Assembly: GCF_000759475.1 (NCBI RefSeq)
Contig: NZ_CP009454.1
Location: forward strand, 3,596,001 to 3,660,000
Direction of reading: 5' to 3'
From: Pantoea rwandensis
GTDB taxonomy: Bacteria > Pseudomonadota > Gammaproteobacteria > Enterobacterales > Enterobacteriaceae
Length of the DNA stretch: 64,000 nucleotides
Shown here: positions 29,932-36,879 of the stretch, one piece after another
Layout: each line of letters begins with the position of its first letter
Position numbering within the stretch: the stretch's first letter is position 1
Program-made: the position numbers and the translations under genes
The notes under the pieces: model-generated
What the model saw: only the letters and a program-made list of their open reading frames with translations
Databases searched by the model: none
What the model was told of the DNA's origin: nothing

Positions 29932-30216
29932 TTAAAATAAGCGATGCCAGAATAATCTGGCCAAAGAGAGTAGCCGACTACGGACCTGTTTTAACCACGT
30001 TCTTATTGTGCGTGACTCCAGCAGGGCATCCACGCTTTCGTCGAAGATATCGCCTACAACTCGGGCAAAACTTTCTTGTGCAGCGGTGGCATCGGTGCCA
30101 TAAATCTGCTGAAAGTAGCTGGTGATGGATGTGAGTATCGTCTGGTAATCAGGCGCACTAATCCCTGAGGCGGTCACCGTAGCGGAGAGCCCCAGCGTGT
30201 CGAGATCAAGAGCCAT
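29932..30216 (-). pseudogene. Chimeric fragment: baseplate J N-terminus joined to foreign C-terminus
   Basis: The first 43 residues (MALDLDTLGLSATVTASGIS... to QIYGTDA) match the start of phage baseplate J-like proteins, normally 350-400 residues. After about 30090 the homology stops and the frame runs into TAAQESFARVVGDIFDESVDALLES... LLSLARLFWHRLF, a basic amphipathic end. That end resembles the tails of YeeP/YfjP-type island GTPases, which is only a guess. The frame marks the join of the phage segment to the CP4-type module. Its start overlaps the upstream stop. Confidence 0.7.
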
Positions 30217-30569
30217 TATGCCTCGCTTGTAACGGTCGTCGTTCCGTAGATGGTATCGATGGTCGCCGTGAACACTACCCGGCGTGATGAGGTATTGAGG
30301 TTGGAATCAAATGACTGAATCGAGTTAACGCCCTGCGTTTCGAGAATGCGCTGGCGTATAGCGAGGTTGTACGTTTCCGGCTTCTGCTTGCCCAGAACCG
30401 ATTGAATCCACGGTGTGCCCTCGGTAGTATCAAGGAACCACTGACCGTACCAGAGCAGGAATCGTGTTTTTACTGCCTGCGCAACCGCCTCTGGTGAGTT
30501 AATCAGCCAGGTATCATCGCCTTGACCAAAGGTGTAATCACCATCGTCATCTTCGCGTCTGTATCGCAT
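30216..30569 (-). CDS. Phage baseplate wedge-type protein (gp46/gp25-like)
   Basis: A 117-residue phage protein starting MRYRREDDDGDYTFGQGDDTWLINSPEAVAQAVKTRF. It contains LLWYGQWFLDTTEGTPWIQSVLGK, the pattern of Mu gp46/gpW-gp25-like baseplate proteins. It lies between the spike gene (one-base overlap) and the baseplate J fragment, the expected order of a contractile or P2/ES18-like baseplate cluster. The frame is intact, but the prophage lacks the genes needed for a particle. Confidence 0.78.
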   Translation of the reverse strand: MRYRREDDDGDYTFGQGDDTWLINSPEAVAQAVKTRFLLWYGQWFLDTTEGTPWIQSVLGKQKPETYNLAIRQRILETQGVNSIQSFDSNLNTSSRRVVFTATIDTIYGTTTVTSEA

Positions 30570-31321
30570 TAGTTCACCTTGCCAGAATTGCCACTACCAG
30601 TCTGGACGCCGCTATGCGTGTGCTGGTCGCTGATATCTTTGCCGTTGGATGTGAGCGTGCCGATGAACTGGATCGCACCGGATATTTTTGCAGCTGTGCC
30701 CGATACGATGCTACCCACCATACCACCCGCCCACGTCAGAAGGCCGGTGATGGTTACTGCCTGGCTGAATTTTGCCAGTGGGGTAGTGACGTTCATGCCG
30801 CCCGGTGCCACAAGGTTAATCGCATGGCTGTTTGGGTCGAGTTCAATGTAAGCCAGTCCGTCATCGGTGCGTATTTGGAGCGTTGTCGTGCTGATATTGC
30901 TGATCACGTTCGGCTGAGACATTGGACCAACAAAAGCAAATGCATCCGATAAATCATGCTGGCGCGGGTCGACCGGTTCCTGCACGCCTCCGCTCTGCCA
31001 CCAGAAATCGATGCAGCGATCAGAGAAGACAACCAGACACTCGTCACCTTCCTCAACCGGGAACGTGATGGAGCAGCCACCGCCGCGCGGGAATACTACG
31101 GGCACATCAACCAGCAGCGGCAGCGGCGCAGATGTGTAGTTGCCAAGCTCGTCGGCCGTCTGGCCCTTTAAGGCTGGCTGGACGGTGCAGGTGTTGGCGA
31201 TCGGGTCGTAGGATTCGATGATCCCAGGCAGGGATACACGGAGCATTGAGAAGATGGTGTCAGACAGCACCTTCATGGCCTGCTGTTCGCCACCTGCAAG
31301 CGATTGAGGTGATACCGACAT
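30569..31321 (-). CDS. Phage membrane-puncturing spike protein (Gp138/V-like)
   Basis: A 250-residue protein starting at 31321 (MSVSPQSLAGGEQQA). The OB-fold region includes VQPALKGQT and PVVFPRGGGCSITFPVEEGDECLVVFSDRCID. The C-terminus is a repetitive beta-helix-like region that ends in the apex HTHSGVQTGSG, where HxH motifs usually hold an iron ion at the needle tip. It precedes the gp46-like gene. Immediately upstream lies the three-gene ART/SecB-like operon, which interrupts the usual tail gene run. Confidence 0.83.
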   Translation of the reverse strand: MSVSPQSLAGGEQQAMKVLSDTIFSMLRVSLPGIIESYDPIANTCTVQPALKGQTADELGNYTSAPLPLLVDVPVVFPRGGGCSITFPVEEGDECLVVFSDRCIDFWWQSGGVQEPVDPRQHDLSDAFAFVGPMSQPNVISNISTTTLQIRTDDGLAYIELDPNSHAINLVAPGGMNVTTPLAKFSQAVTITGLLTWAGGMVGSIVSGTAAKISGAIQFIGTLTSNGKDISDQHTHSGVQTGSGNSGKVN

Positions 31322-31375
31322 GTTTTCTCCAGGCAATAAAAAACCCGCCGAAGCGGGTCATTTAACTTGTTGAAA

Positions 31376-31753
31376 TTACTTTAAATCTTCAAAGAAGATT
31401 ACTGGAATGTTAGGCCTTGAATATCCTGAAAGCGCTAACCATCCTGTTATATATGAAGAAATGTATGGAAAAATGTTTGCCTCTGCGTTGGCTTTCTCAA
31501 GAAGTTCCTCTGCTTGTTTTTCGCTAACCTCGGACTCAAACTTGATAGTAAATTCAGACTTAATCTGCAACTCGAATTTACCAAAGCTGATCATCTGCGC
31601 CTCGGCTATTAAAACGGCTGTATCTTTATGATCTGAGTTAACGTTAACTGATCCATACAGCGAGAAAGTGTTCGTGTGTTCGCCTGCTGGTGCTTCGCTG
31701 TTGGGACTGAGGCTTGCCTCTGTGACGACCATAGGAGAAATTTCAAATTTCAT
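31376..31753 (-). CDS. SecB-like chaperone of a predicted toxin-antitoxin-chaperone operon
   Basis: A 125-residue acidic protein. Its C-terminal third, IFPYISSYITGWLALSGYSRPNIPVIFFEDL, matches the pattern of the SecB end (FPYAR..I..L...G.FPP..L.P..F..L), and the preceding strands (FELQIKSEFTIKF) fit the SecB beta sheet. SecB-like proteins in toxin-antitoxin-chaperone loci keep the antitoxin folded. It is shorter than housekeeping SecB (about 155), and the chromosome should have its own secB elsewhere. It follows the 79-residue gene by seven bases, with AGGTGA before the ATG. Assignment is by pattern, not by search. Confidence 0.72.
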   Translation of the reverse strand: MKFEISPMVVTEASLSPNSEAPAGEHTNTFSLYGSVNVNSDHKDTAVLIAEAQMISFGKFELQIKSEFTIKFESEVSEKQAEELLEKANAEANIFPYISSYITGWLALSGYSRPNIPVIFFEDLK

Positions 31754-31760
31754 GTGTCAC

Positions 31761-32000
31761 CTAGAAAGCGAACGAAAGCGCCGTAGTTGATTCATCTCTG
31801 ATCAAGTTTAAACGCTGCACTGGGCGCACCGCCTCTATCTCCACCAAGTCATGTACGAAAATGGAGTGCGAAAATATTTCATGATGATGAGACTCTTCAT
31901 CTGCAAGACCTACTGAAACCAGCGTCTGCACAAATTCTTCGCGGCTCATTTTTTCTAAACGTGCAATGGCTTCGTTAACAATTTCTAATTGGGTTTTCAT
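31761..32000 (-). CDS. Predicted antitoxin of a TAC operon (79 residues)
   Basis: A 79-residue protein, MKTQLEIVNEAIARLEKMSREEFVQTL at the start, helical, with an HHH cluster in its middle and a short hydrophobic C-terminus (TTALSFAF). The ATG overlaps the stop of the upstream ART-fold gene by four bases. In toxin-antitoxin-chaperone systems the antitoxin is small, with a C-terminal patch that the SecB-like chaperone covers. No DNA-binding motif is evident, although an inverted repeat lies in the operon promoter. Role is inferred from position and size. Confidence 0.6.
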   Translation of the reverse strand: MKTQLEIVNEAIARLEKMSREEFVQTLVSVGLADEESHHHEIFSHSIFVHDLVEIEAVRPVQRLNLIRDESTTALSFAF

Positions 32001-32557
32001 ACTTTTCCCCTCTCGACGACAGTCAAACCTTTGACATCGATAGACAACTTTGGTTCTTTTACGCTCATAATCCTGCAAGTAGGAATGCGAGACGAGTAAT
32101 TTTTAGTGCGCGTCCACCGGTCTAGCTTTATGTACTCAGGATTGATGATAGCTTCGAAGTCGGTGTTTTCAAGGATGTGATTGCATACCTCGCAATCATT
32201 TCGGATTGCACCCACCTTAGGCCGAACTTTCTCTCGTTTCATCTTTTCAATCAAGAATGTTCGGTAAGCATTGAATGCTATCTGTCCTTCTTTTTCATCC
32301 AAGCAAAGTACTTTTTCTACTTTAATCATGGCTTTGATGATTGAAAATCTATGGTAGGTATTCCTACCAATATCTGAATCATATGCTTGGAGCCTTGCCC
32401 AATGACGAGCATCGGACTGAGGATCGCTGATGCCTTCAATGAAAAAGTATGCACCAGTACCCAACCACTCATCTTCTCCGGCACTTACGTTGAAGTTATA
32501 GTCGAGAATGGACCGCTCATTTTTATTATCTGTGCCATGAAAACCGACAAAATCCAT
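31997..32557 (-). CDS. Predicted ADP-ribosyltransferase-fold toxin of a TAC operon
   Basis: A 186-residue protein. The N-terminus, FHGTDNKNERSILDYNF (His7-Gly-Thr), and the following WLGTGAYFF (Tyr37) form the typical H-[G]-T and Y motifs of PARP/diphtheria-type ADP-ribosyltransferases that bind NAD. A third catalytic residue cannot be fixed by eye. It contains a CEVC pair and a basic C-terminus. It is the first gene of a tight three-gene operon with a 79-residue protein and a SecB-like chaperone. This order matches CmdTAC, in which CmdT ADP-ribosylates mRNA during phage infection. Homology to CmdT itself is untested. Confidence 0.68.
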   Translation of the reverse strand: MDFVGFHGTDNKNERSILDYNFNVSAGEDEWLGTGAYFFIEGISDPQSDARHWARLQAYDSDIGRNTYHRFSIIKAMIKVEKVLCLDEKEGQIAFNAYRTFLIEKMKREKVRPKVGAIRNDCEVCNHILENTDFEAIINPEYIKLDRWTRTKNYSSRIPTCRIMSVKEPKLSIDVKGLTVVERGKV

Positions 32558-32618
32558 CTATGTCTCTCAACATTAACGTTAGATTAGGCAACAAATTTAC
32601 GTCACGTTCGCGCCGATC

Positions 32619-32667
32619 ATGCCGACTGGATGGCGGCATAATTTACCATGGTAATGATTATCGTCAA
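32619..32667 (-). promoter_or_regulatory. Promoter and inverted repeat upstream of the TAC operon
   Basis: On the minus strand TTGACG (32662-32667) and TAAATT (32640-32645) are spaced by 16 bp, a good sigma-70 pair. Directly downstream is the inverted repeat ATGCCG-N9-CGGCAT (32619-32639), well placed as an operator for self-repression. It lies 60-110 bp before the toxin start. Confidence 0.55.
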
Positions 32668-32687
32668 TACGCATAGAAAGTTTAAAT

Positions 32688-33029
32688 TTAATTAATCAAT
32701 TTCACGCAGTCAAAAGAGCCTAACACCCGAGGCTGATCCATGTTGCCACGGATAGCCTCTACGTTAAGAACGGCTTTTCCATTACGCTTGATGTAGTCCA
32801 TGCCGAACCAGCCGGGCGCATCGCTGCGCTGAACCATCCACTGCATCTTGACGTTTTCATAATCGCCATTAGCTTTCAGGAAAGTGAACTTCTGACTTTC
32901 TGGTTTTACACCATTGATGCGCGCCCACCCATCATTGGCATCACTTGTGCCAAGCTTGAATGGCCCACATTGCGAATCGGCTAAAACTGAACCAGAAATA
33001 ACCAAAGCAAGCATGATTAACCAGCGCAT
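32688..33029 (-). CDS. Small exported phage-region protein
   Basis: A 113-residue protein with a signal peptide (MRWLIMLALVISGSVLADS) and two cysteines (QCGPF near the mature N-terminus, FDCVKLI at the end) likely joined by a disulfide. The middle is beta-rich. Its ATG meets the stop of the upstream Rz1-baseplate fusion gene with a one-base overlap. Similar small secreted proteins occur beside phage tail genes, but I do not recognise a named family. Confidence 0.6.
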   Translation of the reverse strand: MRWLIMLALVISGSVLADSQCGPFKLGTSDANDGWARINGVKPESQKFTFLKANGDYENVKMQWMVQRSDAPGWFGMDYIKRNGKAVLNVEAIRGNMDQPRVLGSFDCVKLIN

Positions 33030-33712
33030 TAATAAGTCCTGTTCAGCGATGAGTTCGTTTGCAGGTCAGCAGAACCTCGCGCAATACACATCAAATCCAT
33101 GTACCACGGCTGACCTCTGGTATCACCAGTATAATCTATAGCCGATACGATATACACGCCGTCAGCCGCAATACTTGCGGGCTGTTGCAGTGTTCCGTTC
33201 ACCGTCAGATTGCCGTTTGTGTTGCTTTCGCTGGCACGGCCCGGCAGCGCCTTCACCTCATCCGCTGAGAGGCTGGCGCGATACACGGACGCCTGGTCGA
33301 TCTGCACTAAACCTTTTAAACGAATGTTGGGGTTGATCAGGCAGCGCACGTTCACCCCACCTCCCATCGTTTGCTGCGGCATGCCAACCAGCCCGGTATC
33401 GCTGTTCAGCACAATGGCGTTCTGGACATATTTGTCCGTTGGTACCATCTGCGCCTGACCGGCCACCAACTGCCAAGTAGCGCCGCACTGAGCGGCAACG
33501 TTATCCATGATGTCACGCGATGACTGATAAATTACGCGACCGCGCGGGAAGACAGTGGCGGGCATATCGCCGGTGATGCCCTGCGTTACGCCGTATGGGT
33601 TGAAACTGTCCATCGCGGCAGAATGCACATCTGCTACCTGAACGTACTTTGTTTCGGTTTGCGCGCAGCTGGTCAACAGCGGCAGCAGGAACAGGCTGAG
33701 CAGCGCATACAT
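33029..33712 (-). pseudogene. Fusion of Rz1 lipoprotein start with a phage baseplate protein
   Basis: From 33712 the frame begins MYALLSLFLLPLLTSC, a lipoprotein signal with lipobox LTSC, and continues QTETKYVQVADVHS, as in Rz1 outer-membrane spanins embedded in an Rz gene. After about 33620 it becomes AMDSFNPYGVTQGITGDMPATVFPRGRVIYQSS..., a phage baseplate/hub-type protein up to LMCIARGSADLQTNSS. The two halves should belong to separate genes at opposite ends of a prophage, so a large deletion has joined them in frame. If made, it would be a lipid-anchored chimera. Confidence 0.75.
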
Positions 33713-34001
33713 CGCCTTTAATCGCCTGGCGGATAATAACCACCCTTCCCTCGCTTTCTGAGTTACTGGCCTGATTATCATCATGGGTTGCCTTGGCGAT
33801 GTCGTTGAAGAGTGCTGTAGCTCTCAGAACATTGGTTGTGATGGCTTCTGCTGAAGTCTTTTCCTGCTTCAGCTGCTCATTCTGCTGAGTAAGCAAAGCC
33901 TTTGAGGATGACTGGAGCTTTACCGTGACGCACAGAGCAATGACCAGAATGAGGAGCGCCGCGATAGCAACAGCGTCCCATTTGACTCTACTTAAGGTCA
34001 T
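33513..34001 (-). pseudogene. Rz-like inner-membrane spanin with foreign C-terminus
   Basis: The start at 34001 (MTLSRVKWDAVAIAALLILVIALCVTVKL) gives the single N-terminal membrane anchor of an Rz spanin, followed by a coiled coil (SKALLTQQNEQLKQEKTSAEAI). The periplasmic part runs to QPVPAAAVDQLRANRNKVRSGS, typical of Rz ends. The last part (CAFCRDGQFQPIRRNAGHH...) reads the baseplate gene in the wrong frame, past the deletion point. It overlaps the endolysin 3' end by 14 bp and embeds the Rz1 start at 33712. Confidence 0.72.
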
Positions 34002-34494
34002 TGGCGTTCTCCGCCAGGCACAGTGAACGCTCCATGTCACGGCGGTTCATCAACCCGCGCCATTTCTGTCCGCCTGCATACACCCATCGGCGCATCTCTT
34101 CGCACGCTCCGGTCACATCGCCTGAGTTAAGTTTCTTGAGCAGGGATGATTTGGAAAATGCCGACGAGCCCACGTTATAGGTGAAGCTGTAGAGTGCCGC
34201 TCTCTGGAATTCTCCAAGAGGAATCTTTACCAGAGCATCAACTGATTGCTTCACGGGCTGAAGGTCGGCATTAAGCAGGCGATCGCATTCGCGGTCCGTG
34301 TACTTTTTACCTTTGATGATGTCATTGCCAGTATGGCCATCGCATACGGTCCATACCCCGGCCACATCTTTATAGGGTTCGTACACGCGTCCTTCCACCC
34401 CATCCTTTCCGCCGAGGAATACCGTTGCAATAAGCATGGCTCCGCCGCCTGCAGCAGCAATAAGCCTGTTGCGCAGTGTGTTAGACATTGCCAT
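33988..34494 (-). CDS. SAR endolysin, glycoside hydrolase family 24
   Basis: A 168-residue phage lysozyme that cuts peptidoglycan. I start at 34494 (MAMSNTLRNRLIAAAGG), with GAGGA upstream; the open frame runs further but through unrelated sequence. The weakly hydrophobic N-terminus (AAAGGGAMLIATVFLGG) is a signal-arrest-release domain. The catalytic E-8-D-5-T pattern lies in EGRVYEPYKDVAGVWTVCDGHTG. QRAALYSFTYNVGSSAF and MRRWVYAGGQKWRGLMNRR are family signatures. It sits between a truncated holin and the Rz spanin, the normal lysis cassette order. Intact, but probably not expressed usefully. Confidence 0.88.
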   Translation of the reverse strand: MAMSNTLRNRLIAAAGGGAMLIATVFLGGKDGVEGRVYEPYKDVAGVWTVCDGHTGNDIIKGKKYTDRECDRLLNADLQPVKQSVDALVKIPLGEFQRAALYSFTYNVGSSAFSKSSLLKKLNSGDVTGACEEMRRWVYAGGQKWRGLMNRRDMERSLCLAENANDLK

Positions 34495-34498
34495 TGGT

Positions 34499-34654
34499 TT
34501 AATCCTCGGTGAGGTCAGGCGCGGTAGGCCAGCGTTGCAGCGCTTTAATCTGCGCCATTGTTGCCTTGCGTTTGTAATACCAGTTGATGCCGAGAGTGAA
34601 TAGCGCAACCAGAATACCGGCCAGCACACCCACGGCACTCCACTCATCTGACTC
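34499..34654 (-). pseudogene. Holin C-terminal fragment
   Basis: Fifty-one codons remain of a class II-type holin: DEWSAVGVLAGILVALFTLGINWYYKRK, then QIKALQRWPTAPDLTED and the stop. A TAA lies directly upstream in the same frame, and the N-terminal membrane part is missing. It precedes the endolysin by four bases, as expected for a lysis cassette. A deletion end lies at about 34655. Confidence 0.75.
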
Positions 34655-34749
34655 TTACCAAGCATGTCTGCGAGCAATATTGTCGGGGTTGATGGATATT
34701 CGTTGCAGAGGATTTCTATTTCCTCTCTGCTCCAGTGGCGTTTAGGCAT
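34655..34749 (-). pseudogene. N-terminal fragment of a helix-turn-helix-like phage protein
   Basis: About 31 codons (MPKRHWSREEIEILCNEYPS then LLADMLGK) resemble the start of small phage DNA-binding proteins with a Myb/homeodomain-like opening. At 34655 the sequence changes abruptly to holin. It is the upstream end of the same deletion that removed the holin start. Confidence 0.55.
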
Positions 34750-34759
34750 TTTGTTTTTC

Positions 34760-35209
34760 CTAAAAATACGAATAGAGCTGGTTGATGATGTTCTGGTCTT
34801 TGGTGCCAGCGAAGACGTGTTTGATGGCGGCGTTAATTAGCGATGAATAACAGCGCTCAAACTCTTCCTGCTCCATATTTGCGTAGGCCAGACTCTTTGC
34901 CTCTGCCCTCACCTCGCCCCGGATGTTCGTCACCATGTCGTAATGGCCTGCTAGGATGGTAAGGTCTTTGCGGAACCGGTTGAACTGTGTGGTTTCATCG
35001 GCATGTTCAAGCCCTGCCCGGTCAGCAGCCCAGTGCTGAAAGCAGAAGTTGAAGAATGCGAAGGCCTTGCGGTGAAATGCGGGGTTGCGGGTTAGCTTGA
35101 TTTCGGCGGTGTACTGCTCGCCATTTTTGAATCGTGTGAGGCGTTGTATGTCACTATCAAGCGCTGGGGTGAATATCCCCCCGGCCGATTTGATCAGCTC
35201 GATTTGCAT
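34760..35209 (-). CDS. DUF1367 family phage protein
   Basis: A 149-residue protein starting at 35209 (MQIELIKSAGGIFTPA). It has the DUF1367 signature ALDSDIQRLTRFKNGEQYTAEIKLTRNPAFHRKAFAFFNFCFQHW and the C-terminal FERCYSSLINAAIKHVFAG. The family occurs near ninX and replication genes of lambdoid phages and is of unknown role, possibly linked to recombination. The longer open frame adds 12 residues that fit poorly. It overlaps the 3' part of the next upstream gene. Confidence 0.8.
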   Translation of the reverse strand: MQIELIKSAGGIFTPALDSDIQRLTRFKNGEQYTAEIKLTRNPAFHRKAFAFFNFCFQHWAADRAGLEHADETTQFNRFRKDLTILAGHYDMVTNIRGEVRAEAKSLAYANMEQEEFERCYSSLINAAIKHVFAGTKDQNIINQLYSYF

Positions 35210-35372
35210 GGCGTTCCTCGATAGCTTTCTCCAGGTATGACGCAATGCTGTCGACCAGCTGCTGTTGCCCTGGTGAGAGTTTCGTGTCGTTGAGTTTGTC
35301 GGTTGCTTCGTAGGCTTGGCGGAGTGGGTCAGGTCTGAGGGGGATTACGTTATTCATCTGCGCTTTCTCCAT
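35157..35372 (-). CDS. Small phage protein
   Basis: Starting at 35372 (MEKAQMNNVIPLRPDPLRQAYEATDKLND) it encodes 71 residues. It is helical and charged, with no membrane segment. Its 3' end overlaps the DUF1367 gene by 53 bp and its start overlaps the upstream gene, the dense packing usual for phage early genes. No function recognised; the exact start is uncertain (35357 is also possible). Confidence 0.55.
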   Translation of the reverse strand: MEKAQMNNVIPLRPDPLRQAYEATDKLNDTKLSPGQQQLVDSIASYLEKAIEERHANRADQIGRGDIHPSA

Positions 35373-35593
35373 GGCGTTCTTCTCTTGGTTTGCCACGGCT
35401 CGAAGTCACGAAACAGCTTTGCGAGCCAGGGATTGTTTCTGTTTGCTTTCTCCTCCATTGCATCAAACATCTCAATCACTTCACGAGTGGACATAACTGC
35501 AAGTGCATCGATGATATTTACAAATCGCACTACCCTACTGGTTTCCCCCGCTCCACTTTCACGGCAATCATCGCCGTTGGTTTGGATTGTCAT
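35354..35593 (-). CDS. Small phage protein with basic tail
   Basis: A 79-residue protein starting MTIQTNGDDCRESGAGETSRVVRFVNIIDALAVMSTREVIEMFDAMEEKANRNNPW-type helical sequence and ending with a basic patch (TKRRTPWRKRR). It overlaps both neighbours by a few bases, so it belongs to one phage early operon. I do not recognise a family. A nucleic-acid role is possible from its basic end. Confidence 0.55.
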   Translation of the reverse strand: MTIQTNGDDCRESGAGETSRVVRFVNIIDALAVMSTREVIEMFDAMEEKANRNNPWLAKLFRDFEPWQTKRRTPWRKRR

Positions 35594-35883
35594 GGTTTGC
35601 TCCAGTGATCTTCAATTGCAGCGCCCATTCTCTGCATCCAACTTGCGAGCCTCAGAGCTGCTTCTCTTTCGCTTCCGCACTCAGGGAATCCGTCGAATTT
35701 CATGTCAGCACGATAAGAGCTTCGATGAAGCTGACCAGTGATAATCATTTCTTGATCGAGAAGACCCCCGCTGCGCTTTTCGTAACGAACGGTTCTTGAT
35801 GAGTGCTGAACAAAATAAACAGACTCTGTTTTATCTGTTGATTTATCGAGTTTGTATGAAATCAACTGCACAAAGCTGCCCAT
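35590..35883 (-). CDS. Hypothetical phage protein
   Basis: A 97-residue protein starting MGSFVQLISYKLDKST with a C-terminal stretch CGSEREAALRLASWMQRMGAAIEDHW. The ATG overlaps the stop of the upstream fragment (TAATG), and the last bases overlap the next gene by four, so translation is coupled along the operon. There is no known motif. Codon use and packing support a real phage gene. Confidence 0.55.
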   Translation of the reverse strand: MGSFVQLISYKLDKSTDKTESVYFVQHSSRTVRYEKRSGGLLDQEMIITGQLHRSSYRADMKFDGFPECGSEREAALRLASWMQRMGAAIEDHWSKP

Positions 35884-36000
35884 TACCCTTCCCTCCCATC
35901 ATTCTCAATCACCCGATAGGCGATGATGTCGCGTTCGCAACTGGAGAATTCGCCATGCAACTTCTTACGCGCGACTGCCGCGACAGCAGTTGCTGTTTGC
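35883..36000 (-). pseudogene. C-terminal fragment of an unidentified phage gene
   Basis: A frame reading WQTATAVAAVARKKLHGEFSS and CERDIIAYRVIENDGREG up to a TAA at 35883 has protein-like composition but no start. It runs in a different frame from the truncated Rha gene across 35965-36000. It is the right-hand remnant of a gene lost by deletion. Confidence 0.5.
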
Positions 36001-36363
36001 CAGTTGGTTTTCCAGCACCTGACGTTGCTCAACTTCAACTGTCAGGGCTTTCAGGGCTGAAAGGTAATCAGTTGGAAGGCTGCTAGAGCTTTCCAGTTCA
36101 CGCAGGCGTTTAATCACCTTCATGCGCAACATAGCGCTGTATCCGGTCACCAGACATTCGGTGTGCTCGCGATCCAGAGCATAACCACGGTACTCCTGAC
36201 CGTTTTGGGGGTGTATCCAGTTTTGGATATACCCATCAGCTGGTTCATTCAGTTGCCCGAGCATCACTTCGATGTCGCGCATAACATGAACATGCTGCTT
36301 TCCAGTCAGTTCGGCAATTTCACGGCTGGTCATCGTTGTGTTTACTGCTGTAGATAATTGCAT
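35965..36363 (-). pseudogene. Rha/antirepressor-type phage regulator, C-terminus lost
   Basis: The N-terminal 110 residues form the pRha domain: TTMTSREIAELTGKQHVHVMRDIEVML, then WIHPQNGQEYRGYALDREHTECLVTGYSAMLRMKVIKRLRELE. Full proteins continue into a KilAC or ORF6N domain of 100 or more residues. Here the frame ends NSNCCRGSRA, because it runs into another gene at about 35990. In lambdoid phages Rha disturbs lysogeny or host integration. It lies 11 bp downstream of cII. Confidence 0.75.
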
Positions 36364-36374
36364 GTATAATTGCC

Positions 36375-36671
36375 TCAGAAATTTAGTGTGATTTGAGAAT
36401 CCTCAACTGTTCGAGCAGTTGAGGATTTTTGCTTTTGTAGTAACGAAGCAACCTGCTTTGCCAGCCGGGCTAAGTCGTCATCCACAACACCCCACTCCAA
36501 TACTGAAAGCAGCATTGAAATCTTTGGGATGAATGTTTCCTTCCATCTGGTGATCTGCGAACGGTCAACACCAATAGCTTCAGCCACTTGCTGGCTTCCC
36601 TTCATGGCGATCTTGTTCAACAGGGCGCTTTCAATACTTCGCGCACTTGTGCGGTTCTGTGTATGTTCCAT
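36375..36671 (-). CDS. cII: Lambda CII-type transcription activator
   Basis: A 98-residue protein close to lambda CII: RSIESALLNKIAMKGSQQVAEAIGVDRSQITRWKETFIPKISMLLSVLEWGVVDDDLARLAKQVA. The helix-turn-helix and the tetramerisation helix (LARLAKQVASLL) are conserved. CII activates the repressor-establishment, integrase and antisense-Q promoters. Here cI, cro, O and P are absent, so it has no obvious phage targets left, except possibly upstream of int. Frame intact. Confidence 0.9.
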   Translation of the reverse strand: MEHTQNRTSARSIESALLNKIAMKGSQQVAEAIGVDRSQITRWKETFIPKISMLLSVLEWGVVDDDLARLAKQVASLLQKQKSSTARTVEDSQITLNF

Positions 36672-36879
36672 TCGTTAGTATTTCCTTGTGATGTAAGAAC
36701 TTGCTGTACCTTGCAGTAACAAGGTCAGTTAGTTTGCTCCTGCGGTTAGACGGGAGCGGTTTCAGAGTTTTAAAGAGCGGTGTTGCTTAGGCCGCGTTAC
36801 CGGCCTGTTTCATGTATCGCTGCGGATAAAGAATTTGCATCTCCGTGAGCGCGGCAGATGCACATGAGGAGAAATCAAC
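36672..36879. other. Leader between cII and integrase with a gene remnant
   Basis: On the minus strand 36787-36860 encode ALTEMQILYPQRYMKQAGNAA and a stop, without a supported start; this looks like the C-terminal end of a lost phage gene. On the plus strand AGGAG lies nine bases before the integrase ATG. No CII site or excisionase gene could be recognised. Confidence 0.4.

Noticed and set aside
31376..31753. Housekeeping SecB export chaperone
   Set aside because: Too short, divergent and placed in a phage tail operon; the cellular secB normally lies next to gpsA and grxC.
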